DNA of 64,000 nt from the NCBI GenBank assembly GCA_022592435.1, contig JABYQS010000116.1, forward strand, positions 1-64,000, written 5' to 3'. Shown in pieces: positions 45,756 through 57,271 of the stretch. A program made the position numbers and the translations under genes. Source of the stretch: Cerioporus squamosus. Lineage: Eukaryota > Basidiomycota > Agaricomycetes > Polyporales > Polyporaceae. The notes under the pieces are model-generated. The model was not told the origin of the DNA and made no database searches. It saw only the letters and a list, made by a program, of their open reading frames with translations. Every line of letters starts with the position of its first letter. Position 1 is the first letter of the stretch.

Positions 45756-48188
45756 ATGTCCTCCAACGAGGTAAACGAGAAACCACACCCGCAAGAGCCG
45801 CCTTCGCGCGATAAGTCCTCCCTGAAAGGCAGCGACACGTTCATCGAGCAGCACGAGTCTCCTCGTCGGGCCTCTACGCAAAATCTCAATGCGAAGCTCG
45901 CCAACCCTCTAGCGGGCCTCTCGCACGAGCAACTTCTGGCGGACGCGGAGGAGTTCGCGAAGACCCACGAGCTCGCAGAGTATGTGGACACCATCCAGAA
46001 GGGTGCGCTGATTGCGCAGGATCCCACCGTCTTCGAGACGCTCCCGATGCTCACCGAAGAGGACCGGCGCGTCCTGCGGAGAGAGATCACGCACAAGTGG
46101 GACCAGCCGAAGACGCTCTACTACTTGGTCGTCATGTGTTCCCTCGCAGCCGCGGTGCAAGGTGTATGTTATTCTTGTCTGTATCTGGCGCGTATGCTCA
46201 CGGGCATCATGGGTTATAGATGGACGAGTCCGTGATCAACGGCGCGAACCTGTTCTTCCCTGCGCAGTTTGGGATCCAGCCCGCACCGGGTGCTGGGGCA
46301 AGTAGGGAGCAGTGGCTGGTTGGTCTGGTGAACTCGGCGCCATACGTACGTCTCTATTCCTATCCAATTTATCGTTGTGTTAATCTTCCTTTCCAGCTCT
46401 GCTGTGGTATTCTAGGATGTTGGCTCACAGATCCGGTACGTTCACCGGTTCCATCGGCGTCGACCTCTCGCTAACCAAGTTTACTCCTCCATCTAGTTAA
46501 ACCGATACCTCGGCCGTCGAGGCGCCATCTTCGTGACAGCCACGTTCTCATTCTTGACTTGCATCTGGCAAGGCGTCACCAACTCCTGGCCGCACCTCTT
46601 CGTCGCCCGATTTGCGCTCGGCCTCGGCATCGGTCCGAAGAGCGCCACGGTCCCCGTCTATTCTGCAGAGTGCGCTCCGCCGCTCATCCGAGGGGGCCTC
46701 GTTATGATGTGGCAGACGTGGACGGCGTTTGGGATTATGCTCGGCTATGTCATGGACATCGCGTTTCAGAACGTCCCCGACAGCGGCGGCATTCGGGGAC
46801 TGAACTGGCGTCTCATGCTCGGAAGTGTAAGGCCTTATGCGAGCCTCTTCACTGGAAGGTAGCGTGCTGACCGCTTTTCGCCCATGCAGGCTGGCATACC
46901 GGCCCTCCTGGTCGCCCTGCAGGTCTATGGCTGCCCTGAGTCTCCTCGCTGGTACATGATGAAGGGGCGTTACCCGAAGGCGTTCGAATCTCTCCGTCGT
47001 CTGCGTCATACCGAGCTACAGGCTGCGCGCGATCTGTACTGTACGTTTCTCCTCGATCGAGTGCGTCGAATACACTGAGCTGATCATGCATCTGGTACAG
47101 ATATCCACGTGCTTCTCGAGGCTGAGAAGGAGGTCGGCAAGAAGACCCGCAACAAGTTCCTCGAGCTCTTCACCGTGCCGCGCAATCGCCGCGCCGCGCA
47201 GGCCTCCTGCCTCCTCATGTTCATGTACGTTCTGCCTTCACCTTGTTTCCTCTCCCTACATCGACTAACATTGGAATTTTCCAGGCAACAATTCTGCGGC
47301 GTGAACGCGATCGCGTACTATAGCTCGAATATCTTCGTATCAGGCGGCTTCAGCCAAACGTCCGCGATTCTCGCCTCGTTTGGCTTCGGTGCCGTCAACT
47401 TCGTCTTCGCGGGCCCGGCGGTCTGGACGATCGATACTTTTGGGCGCCGGAACTTGTTGCTGGTGTCGTTCCCGCTCATGGCGGCGATGCTACTAATGAC
47501 TGGCTTCGCATTGTACGTCCCCCCAAGTTGCCTTAGTCTAGAGTGCTCACTCTGACCATCACTTCAGCTGGATACCAGAGTCGAGCCCCGCACGGATCGG
47601 AGTCATCGCCCTCGGCATTTATTTATTCACGGCTGCGTACTCGCCTGGTGAGGGCCCCGTACCATTCACAGTACGTTCACTATGCGCGTTCAAGTATCGC
47701 TGGGCATGGCTGACGGATGCTCCCCCAGTACTCGGCTGAAGCCTACCCGCTGTACGTTCGCGACATTGGCATGTCCCTTGCTACAGCGACGCTATGGTTC
47801 TTGTACGTTCGCTCCCTCCGTTCCTCTGATCTTCCCGCACGCCACTTACGCTGGACACAGTAACTTCGTCGTTGCGCTCACCGTGCCCGCTCTCCTCGGC
47901 GCGTGGACGCCGCAAGGCACGTTCGCGTGGTTCGCAGGGTGGAACATCTTCGGGTTCGTGATGTCGCTGCTGTTCGTGCCCGAGACGAAGGCGCTCTCGC
48001 TCGAGGAGCTCGACCAGGTGTTCAGCGTGCCGACGCGCACGCACGCGGCGTACCAGATCAAGGCCGCGGGGCACAACTTCCGGAGGTACGTGCTCAGGCA
48101 GAAGGTGGGCGACATGCCGCCGCTGTACGAGCATGAGGGGGCCATTGGGGAGAAGACGTATGCGATGGGCGGCGTCGAGGCTGCGTGA
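45756..48188 (+). CDS. MFS sugar porter, copy 1
   Basis: A 12-helix plasma-membrane sugar or polyol carrier of the sugar-porter family (PF00083 type). The ATG at 45756 opens MSSNEVNEK and a cytoplasmic domain of about 130 residues ([38 protein letters not shown]). Family motifs are LGRRG at about 46510, PESPRWY at about 46935, [17 protein letters not shown] at about 47285, DTFGRRNLL at about 47440 and [15 protein letters not shown] at about 47980. Introns are short and sit at the same places as in copies 2 and 3. The protein ends GGVEAA with TGA at 48186-48188. No frame break was seen. The substrate is unknown; hexose, disaccharide, inositol and related polyols are all possible. Confidence 0.9.
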
Positions 48189-49260
48189 AGACCTTTTGCG
48201 CGTAGGCTGTTCCATGCCCTCTTTCCTCCATACTATGAAACCATAGTGCCGATAAGCATCGCCCTTCTTGCGTGTAGTATACCACTGGATTTCGATCTGA
48301 TGTGTACACTAGCTCGGACGCTGTATATATACGACCCTACCGCCCTGTATGTATCGATAACTAGTGCGCTATTGCAGTCTCGTTCACATTCCCGCCCGCC
48401 TGTCAAGCGTTCGGTGGAGCCCGCTGGTGAGTCCTCAACGAACGCATCTTTCCCGCGAGTTTGACGTTCAGTAGCTACAAGAAGACGCCACCGAGGAACA
48501 TCTCGCTTCCGACCGTCCACATGGCCCGTTGGTGGGTCTCGGACGTCCGCAGATGACCAGTATAAATCTCACACTTTGAACGATGGCCGTCTAGGCTCCG
48601 CCTATTTTGTACACTGGACGCCGCGTTGCCAACGCCACTCAAAGAACCTCACCACTGAACCCCTTGAACCCCCACCCACACCGCACGTAGCTGCTGTCTA
48701 CGCCACTCGAAGAAGCTCGCTGGTGAGCTTCGAATGTACGCAGATGACCTGATTTTCCGCACTTTGGACGGTCGACCGCTCGATTCTGCCCATACGGATG
48801 ACGCTGCTGTCAGCGCCACTCGGGAGGAGCGAGGACACGATAGCCCTGGGCATTACGCCGGGTAAACCGGGCACGATCGGGGGTCGGCGAGTACGTACAC
48901 GCTGTTGTTCTGCTCGTTGCTCCATTGCTACGCACTGATATGGAATAGTTCAGGCATGAGCGACCGAGAGATACTCGCAGGAAGAGAGTGGCCAACGCTC
49001 GTCCGAGTGTGAGCGGAACGTGGTACGCGCAGCGCCCGCAGAACTTGGGTGGACCATGGTCTATCCCATGATGTATGGGGCTCTCAGCCCGTGCTTCTCC
49101 CCGATGAGCATCGTAACCGAGAGGCAGGCTGGGCGGACAGAACTCTGAGCTTGGACGCCACGTACTGGAAACATTGATAAGCTCGGCGTGCGGGGACCTT
49201 CTACGCTGTACCCCCTCCTTGCACTCGGTCGGCCTCCCAACCCTCTCCGTGCTACTCTCG
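48189..49260. other. Spacer between sugar porters 1 and 2 with imperfect repeats
   Basis: Two related segments, about 48530-48656 and 48718-48823, share GCAGATGACC, CACTTTG-AC and GCCACTC blocks about 185 bp apart. A related GCTGGTGAGTCC block recurs at about 51998 in the next spacer. No gene is supported. Confidence 0.4.
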
Positions 49261-51688
49261 ATGGCCTCCGAAGTCGAGAACGAGAAACGCGAGGCCCCGC
49301 ATCTCAATGAGAAGGCGTCGTTAGAGGGCCGCGTGTCCTTTGTCGAACTGCGCGACGCCGAGTCCGCCTCTCCGACTCGCACGCGAAGCCGGGACTTGAA
49401 TGCGAAACTCGAGAACCCGCTCGCCAGGCTCACGCACAAGCAGCTCCTCGCTGATGCGGCAGAGTTTGCGAGGACGCACGAGCTGGGCGAGTTCACGGAG
49501 ACATTCCAGAAGGGCGCATTGCTCGCACAGGACCCGGCTGCGTTCGAGACGCTGCCGCTGTTGAATGAGGAGGATCGGAGGGTGCTGAGGCGGGAGTTCA
49601 CGCATAAATGGGACCATCCGAAGACCCTCTACTACCTCGTCATCATGTGTTCTGTTGCGGCGGCGGTGCAGGGTGTAAGTCGATCCTTCCGTCTTGGGTG
49701 TGCGTGTTACTGAGCTACTCTACTCAATAATAGATGGATGAGTCGGTGATCAACGGAGCAAACCTGTTCTTCCCGTCGCAGTTTGGCATCCAACCGCAAC
49801 CCGGATCTGGTGCGAGCAGAGAGCAGTGGTTGATTGGGTTGTCAATGGAGCACCATCCGTGCGTTATCTTTCTAAACGTCGCTACGAGTGTATACTGACG
49901 CTTTCATGCAGTTATGCTGTGGCATCCTCAGTTGCTGGCTGACAGGCCCTGTGCGTCACCGGTGCCTGCGCGTCCCAGTAAAGGCCTACTGACCTCCTTG
50001 TTTCACCCTTAGCTCAATCGATGGTTAGGCCGTCGAGGCGCCATCTTTGTCGCCGGCGTGTTCTCCTTTGTCACTTGCATCTGGCAAGGCGTCACAAACT
50101 CCTGGCAACACCTCCTGGTCGCCCGCTTCTTCCTCGGCTTTGGCCTCGGCCCCAAGAGCGCGACGGTCCCCGTATACTCCGCAGAGTGTGCGCCGCCGCT
50201 CATCCGCGGGGCCCTCGTCATGATGTTCCAGACCTGGACGGCGTTTGGTATCATGTTCGGATACGTCGTGAACTTCGCGTTCCGGAGCGTCCCGGACCCT
50301 GCGGGTATTCGCGGCCTCAATTGGCGTCTCATGCTTGGAAGTGTAAGTCTTCCTCTGCCATGACAGTCGCTGGAAAAATGTGGATGTGAACTCATCATTT
50401 GCGCATTCAGGCAGGTATCCCGGCGTTGATCATTGTGGCCCAGGTGTACTTCTGTCCGGAGTCGCCGCGATGGTACATGATGAAGGGCCGCTATACGAAG
50501 GCGTTTGAATCTCTTCGTCAACTGCGACACACGGAGCTCCAGGCTGCTCGGGATCTCTATTGTGCGTCCAACGAGTTGCATGCTCATGGATCTGGGTTGA
50601 TACGTCTTGTCAGATATTCACGTCCTACTGGAGGAGGAGAATAAAGTCAGCAAGAGCACGCAAAACAAGTTCCTCGAGCTGTTCACCGTGCCGCGCAATC
50701 GCCGTGCTACGCTTGCGTCTGCCATCGTCATGTTCATGTGCGACTGGCCTTGGCCGTCCTACCGCAGCACGTACTGACGCGTGTTCATGCTCACAGGCAG
50801 CAGTTCTGCGGCATCAACGCCATCGCGTACTACTCCTCAAACATCTTCGTCCAAGGGGGTTTCAGCCAAACTGCCGCTCTGCTCGCATCCTTCGGCTTCG
50901 GTGCAGTCAACTTCGTCTTCGCGGGGCCTGCGATTTGGACTATTGATACCTTTGGACGCCGGAACCTCCTCCTTGTGTCATTCCCTCTGATGGCGGTAAT
51001 GCTGCTCATGACCGGTTTCGCATTGTGCGTCCCGCGAGTTGCGATAGTCTGGAGTGCTGACCCTGATCAACGCTTCAGCTGGATACCGGAGTCGAGCCCC
51101 GCACATGTCGGAATCATCGCACTGGGCATCTATCTGTTCACGGCCGCGTACTCGCCCGGCGAGGGTCCAGTACCTCTCACAGTAAGTCAAGCATGAAGTC
51201 ATGTCTTCCAGTGTCTGATAATTTCCCTTTCTAGTATTCCGCTGAAGCGTTCCCTCTGTACATCCGAGACATCGGCATGTCCCTCGCTACCTCTATAACT
51301 TGGTTCTTGTACGTCCTCTACTTCCTGACATGATATTCTTCTAACCAGCTGCTGCGTCCCCAGCACCTTCATCATCGCGCTGACCGTGCCTGCTCTGCTG
51401 GGTGCATGGACACCACAAGGAGTGTTTGCGTGGTTCGCAGCATGGAACATCTTTGGGTTCCTCGCCGCGCTTCTCTTTGTTCCGGAGACGAAGGCCCTGT
51501 CGCTCGAAGAGCTTGACCAGGTCTTCAGCGTACCGACACGCACCCATGCGACGTACCAGCTCAAGGCCGCGGGGCACAACTTCAGGAGGTACGTGTTGCG
51601 GCAGAAGCTCGGAGAGTTACCGCCGCTGTATGAGCACGAGGGGGCGATTGGAGAGAAGACGTATGTCCCGGGAGTGGAGGCTGCGTGA
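49261..51688 (+). pseudogene. MFS sugar porter, copy 2, with an apparent one-base deletion
   Basis: Same exon plan as copies 1 and 3. The ATG at 49261 opens MASEVENEK; then [36 protein letters not shown] [51 protein letters not shown] and [15 protein letters not shown] are all present. At about 49838-49842, copies 1 and 3 read G-L-V-N-S-A-P. Copy 2 reads GGG TTG TCA ATG GAG CAC, one base short of GGG TTG GTC AAT GGA GCA CCA, so the frame is lost ahead of the next intron. All later exons remain intact. It is either a very young pseudogene or an assembly/base-call error. If functional, it would be a plasma-membrane sugar carrier like its neighbours. Confidence 0.75.
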
Positions 51689-53034
51689 GCGGGGAGCTCT
51701 GAGTCGGGAATCTCCTCCCGAGCGCGTGGAGTGTGCATGTCCAACTTCTTGTCCTTCTTGTCGATCATGATATTGCAGCGTATGACGCACGAGGACTCTT
51801 CTTCCATCTCTCATGTAGGTAATGACCGGACCAGGTCCGATTTGCACCATCATTGGCTCGGATGCTGCATTCGCCTGTACGCACACGTAGCACACTGCTC
51901 GGCCGCTGCCGTATGGATGGCCAACCTACTAATCTTATCCCTGTTCTCGTGCACTGCATCGCCTCAAACGCAAGCGTACTCGGCTGTAAAGACTTCGCTG
52001 GTGAGTCCTTGAACGCGTGTAGACAAGTACGAGATCTCATTCTGATATCCTGTCATCCAGTGCCCCGTCATCGTTCGGCACGCGCGCGCGTTTCTTGACT
52101 AGCGATGAAATCATCTTCCATTCGCTGGTACGACCGAATCGGAGCCGCAGTGTTCCCAAAATGCGACGGCCTCTTCTAGAGAGAGCGCCTCGCAACATAT
52201 GTCGACGCCGGAGTCTCTGGTAACGGCACGTTGAATTCAGTTCGGTTCATAATGGCTGATTGGACGATTGTGTTTCACATACAGATATCACGCTTGCAAA
52301 GGGTACAGAGAGGTGAATGACAGGCTGTTTGCGATCCTCGAGGCATGGAGTTGCGCTCCGATGAGGTGCTGCGAGCCGTGGATGCCGAGGCTGAAGTTCC
52401 CAAGGTGATGTACAGGGGCTATGGGCACGACGGGAAGTCCGGTGACAGTGAGTACGTACGTGCAGGCTGCTATTCTAGTCACTCTCACTTACATCTTCTG
52501 TGGGTTGGGCAACAACTGGCGAGACGGAGTAGCGAACAGGAACTCCAGCATGCCAACGGGGCCCGTGGACTGCACCCACAAAGCAAGGCAGTCGCTTCTC
52601 AGGGTGCAAGCGGACCTATTGCGCCTCTACGCGGGCACACCTCGCGCGAACCTTGATCTCCCTGCGTTCATTGATCTCCCTGCGTTCATCTCCCTTGGCG
52701 ACAACAGCCGTTGCGCTCAATGGTAAGATGAGCATCGCTGTGCTGAATGCTCCGAACTCGCAAAGGCCGATGTATAGAGCATATAGCGATCCCTCAGGCA
52801 GCCACTCCGCCGCATGCCGTCAGGGCCTAACGATGTCTTGCATGCTCACGGCTCATGTACCCCTGGAGTCACTCCCACCTTGGCATTCGAACATTTGGAG
52901 GCAGAGGAACAAGATCCACCGATACATAAGCAGCGATACTCTTCGTCTGCTTCCCCACCCCAGACCCCACTTCCTGCTCCCATCTCCGAACTTCACCGAA
53001 CGCTGCACTCTGACGAAACCGACCTCCGCCTGTC
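51689..53034. other. Spacer between sugar porters 2 and 3
   Basis: About 1.3 kb without a supported gene. It holds a perfect 18-bp tandem duplication at 52653-52688. Confidence 0.45.
52653..52688. repeat. Perfect 18-bp tandem duplication
   Basis: TTGATCTCCCTGCGTTCA occurs twice back to back (52653-52670 and 52671-52688). Confidence 0.95.
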
Positions 53035-53046
53035 ATGCACTACACG

Positions 53047-55499
53047 ATGTCCTCTAACGACGATCATAAGAAACGAGATTCCGCAGCTCTCGTCGAGAAG
53101 AGCTCCTTCGAGGAGCGCGAGTCGGTCGTCGAGTTCCGCGACTCCGCGTCGGGCTCCCTGGACCAGACGCGGGCTGGCGACTTGAACGCGATCATCGAGA
53201 ACCCTCTCGCCAAGGTTATGCACAAGCAGCTCCTGATCGATGCGGCAGAGTTCGCAAGGACTCACGAACTCGGCGAGTATACCGAGACGATTCAGAAGGG
53301 CGCGCTGCTCGCTCAAGACCACGCAGCGTTCGAGACGCTTCCTATGCTCACCGAGGAGGATCGACGGATGCTGAGGCGGGAGTATACGCACAAGTGGGAC
53401 CAGCCGAAGACGCTGTATTATCTGGTTATCGTGTGTGCGATTGCGGCAGCGGTACAAGGAGTATGCTCTCTTGGTTCTTACGTGGCGCATGCACTCATGA
53501 GCAACTTGAAATAGATGGACGAAGCTGTGATCAACGGCGCAAACCTCTTCTTTCCCACCCAGTTTGGGATCGAACCACCGCCAGGAAGAGGTGCGAGCAA
53601 GGAGCAATGGCTTATTGGGCTCGTAAACTCGGCGCCATCTGTACGTCGTCCCCGTCTATGGCCTCTGGTCTCCGAGTTACTGAGATCCTCCCGCAGCTGT
53701 GCTGCGGAATCCTCGGTTGTTGGCTCACAGACCCCGTGAGTGTCTCATCTGAATATTCGCGATCCTGCCACACCATCGGACTGAACGTCTATGTCCGTCA
53801 CTTTCAGCTGAATCGACTCCTAGGACGTCGAGGCACGATTTTCCTGGCGGCCCTGGTCGGGTTCATTGTTTGCATCTGGCAGGGCTTAACCAACTCGTGG
53901 CAACACCTCCTGGTCGCCCGCTTCTTCCTCGGTCTCAGTCTCGGACCCAACAGTGCGACGGTCCCCGTGTACTCCGCAGAGTGCGCGCCGCCGCTCATCC
54001 GTGGGGCCCTCGTCATGATGTTCCAGACCTGGACGGCGTTCGGTATCATGTTCGGCTATGTCATGAATTTCGCGTTCCGCGGCATCCCTGACCAAGGCGG
54101 CATTCGAGGGCTCAATTGGCGCCTCATGCTTGGCAGCGTATGTTTCCGTCGTGGTCTTTGCTGGATTGCAAGTGCGGGGGACTGATACATGCGTGTGTAG
54201 GCAGGCTTTCCCGCACTCATTCTCCTGGCACAAGTCTACTTCTGTCCGGAGTCGCCGAGGTGGTACATGGTGAAGGGCCGTTACACCATGGCATTCAAGT
54301 CGCTCCGTCGCCTGCGCCATACCGACCTTCAGGCCGCGCGAGACCTGTACTGTACGTCCGAAAGCCATATCTTCTGTAAACATTGCTGATCCTTGGATGC
54401 CAGACATACATGTCCTGCTCAAAGCCGAGAAGGAGGCGAGCGATAGAACACACAACAAATTATTGGAGCTGTTCACTGTGCCTCGCAACCGGCGCGCGAC
54501 GATCGCGTCGTCGATTATCATGTTCATGTACGGCTCAGTTGACCACTGGCATTCTCATGCTCAGCCGACTCATAGTCGTATATGTTTACAGGCAGCAGTT
54601 TTGTGGTGTGAACGCGATCGCATATTACTCATCCAACATCTTCGTGCAGGGCGGCTTCAGCGAGACCGCAGCCCTTCTTGCGTCCTTTGGCTTCGGGGCC
54701 ATCAACTTCGTGTTCGCAGGGCCCGCTGTTTGGACGATAGACACCTTCGGACGCCGCAACCTCCTCCTGGTGTCATTCCCGCTCATGGCCGTGATGCTAC
54801 TCATGACAGGCTTTGCATTGTGCGTGGGCCGTTCTCTCATGACTTGCCGCACATGCTAACGGAGACTACCGTGACTTCCAGCTGGATACCCGAGTCCAGT
54901 CCTGCACACGTCGGGATTATAGCGCTCGGGATCTACCTTTTCTCAGCTGCATACTCGCCGGGAGAGGGTCCAGTGCCGTTCACCGTGAGTCATTTCATCT
55001 CATATCTCCATTGCGTTCGCTCTGATACGTCATTAACATCAGTACGCCGCTGAAGCATTCCCGATGTACGTCCGTGACATCGGCATGTCCCTTGCCACCG
55101 CAGTGACCTGGTTTTTGTGCGTTCATTGCTTCCCTATCGACGCTCAGCTAACGAGCCCGACCCGTCCCCAGGAGCTTCGTCATCACGCTGACCGTGCCTG
55201 CCTTGCTGGGCGCTTGGACCCCGCAAGGCGTCTTCGGATGGTTCGCAGCGTGGAATATGTTTGGGTTCTTCGCCACACTGCTCTTCGTTCCGGAGACGAA
55301 GGCGCTCTCCCTGGAGGAGCTCGACCAGGTCTTCAGCGTACCAACGCATACGCATGCGACGTACCAACTGAAGGCGGCGGGTCACTTCGTCCGGAAGCAT
55401 GTGCTGAGGCAGAGGGTGGGCAAGATGCCGCCGCTATATGAGCACGAAGGCGCGCTTTCACAGACGCGGTACGCACCAGGGGGCGCGGGGGCTGCCTGA
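53047..55499 (+). CDS. MFS sugar porter, copy 3
   Basis: Third tandem sugar porter. The ATG at 53047 gives MSSNDDHKK, matching MSSNEVNEK of copy 1; an in-frame ATG four codons upstream (53035) is possible. The cytoplasmic N-terminus has [20 protein letters not shown]. Family motifs are [76 protein letters not shown] and [15 protein letters not shown]. It ends APGGAGAA and TGA at 55497-55499. Introns match copies 1 and 2; the one before LCCGILGCW is about 55 nt. All exons stay in frame, and GLVNSAPS is intact where copy 2 is broken. Predicted to be a plasma-membrane sugar or polyol importer, substrate unknown. Confidence 0.9.
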
Positions 55500-56099
55500 G
55501 CCGCGCGATGCGAGTCCCGATATATCTCGTTCGGACGGAGGCATTTGTTCTCGCCTCGCTCAGAGTTACGAGAGACGAGAGACGTCGCTTGTACTACACC
55601 TGCGGTTGACGGTCCCGGCGAGCCGCCTTGACTACCCGCGCCCGATTACTTCACTGCTTGCTACATATTGCCTTCCGTGGACCGTGCTATCCTAATGCCA
55701 CGGAAAGACTCACACCGTAACATCCTTGGCCAAGTCGCATGCAGAACATCCCGCTCGGACATCCAGAAAATTCAGAGTGCCCGAAAATCGCCGTCAAGCA
55801 CGTACATACAGCCAAAAAAGATATTCTCTACGCGCCGTAAATTCTTCGATAGTACAAATGGGGGAAATGGTACGTACTCTCCCGACAATGTTGTACAGAG
55901 CGAGCCGCCTTTGAAGCGCCCGGAAGTTTGAACTGGAGAACAGTTGGGCTGTGGAGAGATGTCTGGACTGTCTGGCGGACAGTCCAGACGCCAAGACATT
56001 AGCCGAGTGATGGTGATAGGCGCCATATAGCCGAGGCGCCCGTCTGTACGCGGCTCTTCTCCTCCCCTACTCATCCCATAAGTCCAACGTCGCCTGCTG
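55500..56099. other. Region downstream of the transporter array
   Basis: No gene is supported. It contains the perfect inverted repeat at 55961-55989, listed separately. Confidence 0.4.
55961..55989. repeat. Perfect 12-bp inverted repeat with 5-nt loop
   Basis: GTCTGGACTGTC at 55961-55972 is followed by a TGGCG loop and its exact reverse complement at 55978-55989. This is a stable hairpin. It could be a terminator, a transposon end junction or chance; it lies about 460 bp after the last transporter. Confidence 0.7.
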
Positions 56100-56780
56100 C
56101 AGCAGTGCGGCAGGCGTTCTTCCGAATGTCGGTAGTTATCATGAGCTCTACCCTCTGTTCTATCGCAGTAGCCTCTTTCTTCCGCAATGCGATAGTTACT
56201 CCCGCATCTCCATTCCTGTCTTCCGCCCTCGGCTGGGTCACTTAGGCAATGCGGCAGATATCCGTAAGGTATGTTCCGATCCTGTATCGCATTGCTGCTC
56301 TCGCGTCAGTGGTGCGTCGGTGATGCGGTACGTCCGCGGTACTTATCTGAAGTATTTAGGAACATATCTTTCGCACTTCAGTGTAAGTGCCCAATCGCTT
56401 CAGCGTTGCGGCACTTGCCCTTGAGCAATACCGATACATAAGTTCCGCATTACTAGGTAAGTGCCTCACCTCTGCAGTTATGCTCCACTATTGCGACACT
56501 TACCTCAAGCATGCCGGCAGATGCCTTCCGCAATGCACTATGACTTCCTCGGTGCTGCAGTAGTGCGTTGCCTTGTGGTCCCGCTTGCGACACATGTCTC
56601 CAGCAAGCCGACAGACGTCTTCCGAGGTCTGTTTGGACTTCCGAAGTGCTTCAGAGGTGCGTCAGTTCTGCGCTACCACTTGCGACACTTACCTCCAGCA
56701 TTCCGACAGACGTCTTCCGCACCCTCTTAGCTCTGCCGCATTGCTTCAGCGATGCGTAGGTAATGCCAGGGAACTGCGAT
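56100..56780. repeat. Diverged tandem repeats (about 90-97 bp spacing)
   Basis: A block of the form GCGACACTTACCTCCAGCAT followed by CCGACAGACGTCTTCCG recurs at about 56497, 56586 and 56683, spaced 89 and 97 bp apart. Looser relatives (GCAGTGCGGCAGGCGTTCTTCCG, TTCCGCAATGCGATAG) extend left to about 56100. It lies about 500 bp upstream of the KDZ-associated gene and may be a subterminal repeat of that element. Confidence 0.6.
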
Positions 56781-57271
56781 AGATAACTTACGCACCCCAT
56801 TCTCCTATGTGCCGTACTGTCGCACTGCGACAGACTGCGATACATGGCATAGCAGCCCGGTGTACGACTGTCACAATCTGGCCGGCTTACTCCCGCATAG
56901 CTTCAGCAGATCGGTAGGTCTCTGCCGACGCAACCCTTGTGTAGTCCTGTGCTACACGCCGCTACCGTCTGTGATGTTGAACTCACTCATCGCCGCCAGG
57001 TATATTTTTCATGCTTCCGCTGTTGCATCACTGCAGATATGCGGCACTTCTACATGTTCTGGTGAGTGCGCCCTTCCTGCTTCATAATATCTACATTGGA
57101 GCCTCTTGACGTGCCCTAGTAGGGCAGTGCACTTCTATGCATTATATGGTTAAGACTAGTAAGTAAGTCCCAGGTTTACAACTGCATCAGAGTCCGCTGC
57201 TGCGCGGCGCTACGCCTTCATGCCATCAGCCCACGACGTGAGCCCTCCCTAAGTCCTTCCTTGCCGCCACC
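56781..57271. other. Upstream region of the KDZ-associated gene
   Basis: No open frame of interest. CCGCCACC directly precedes the ATG at 57272, a good start context. Confidence 0.4.

Noticed and set aside
46548..48215. Minus-strand frames over the sugar-porter genes
   Set aside because: Antisense to exons with clear sugar-porter signatures; they do not respect the shared intron positions.
56497..56740. Regularly spaced repeats that could suggest a CRISPR-like array
   Set aside because: Repeats are imperfect, unequal in spacing, only three clear units, and the genome is plainly fungal.
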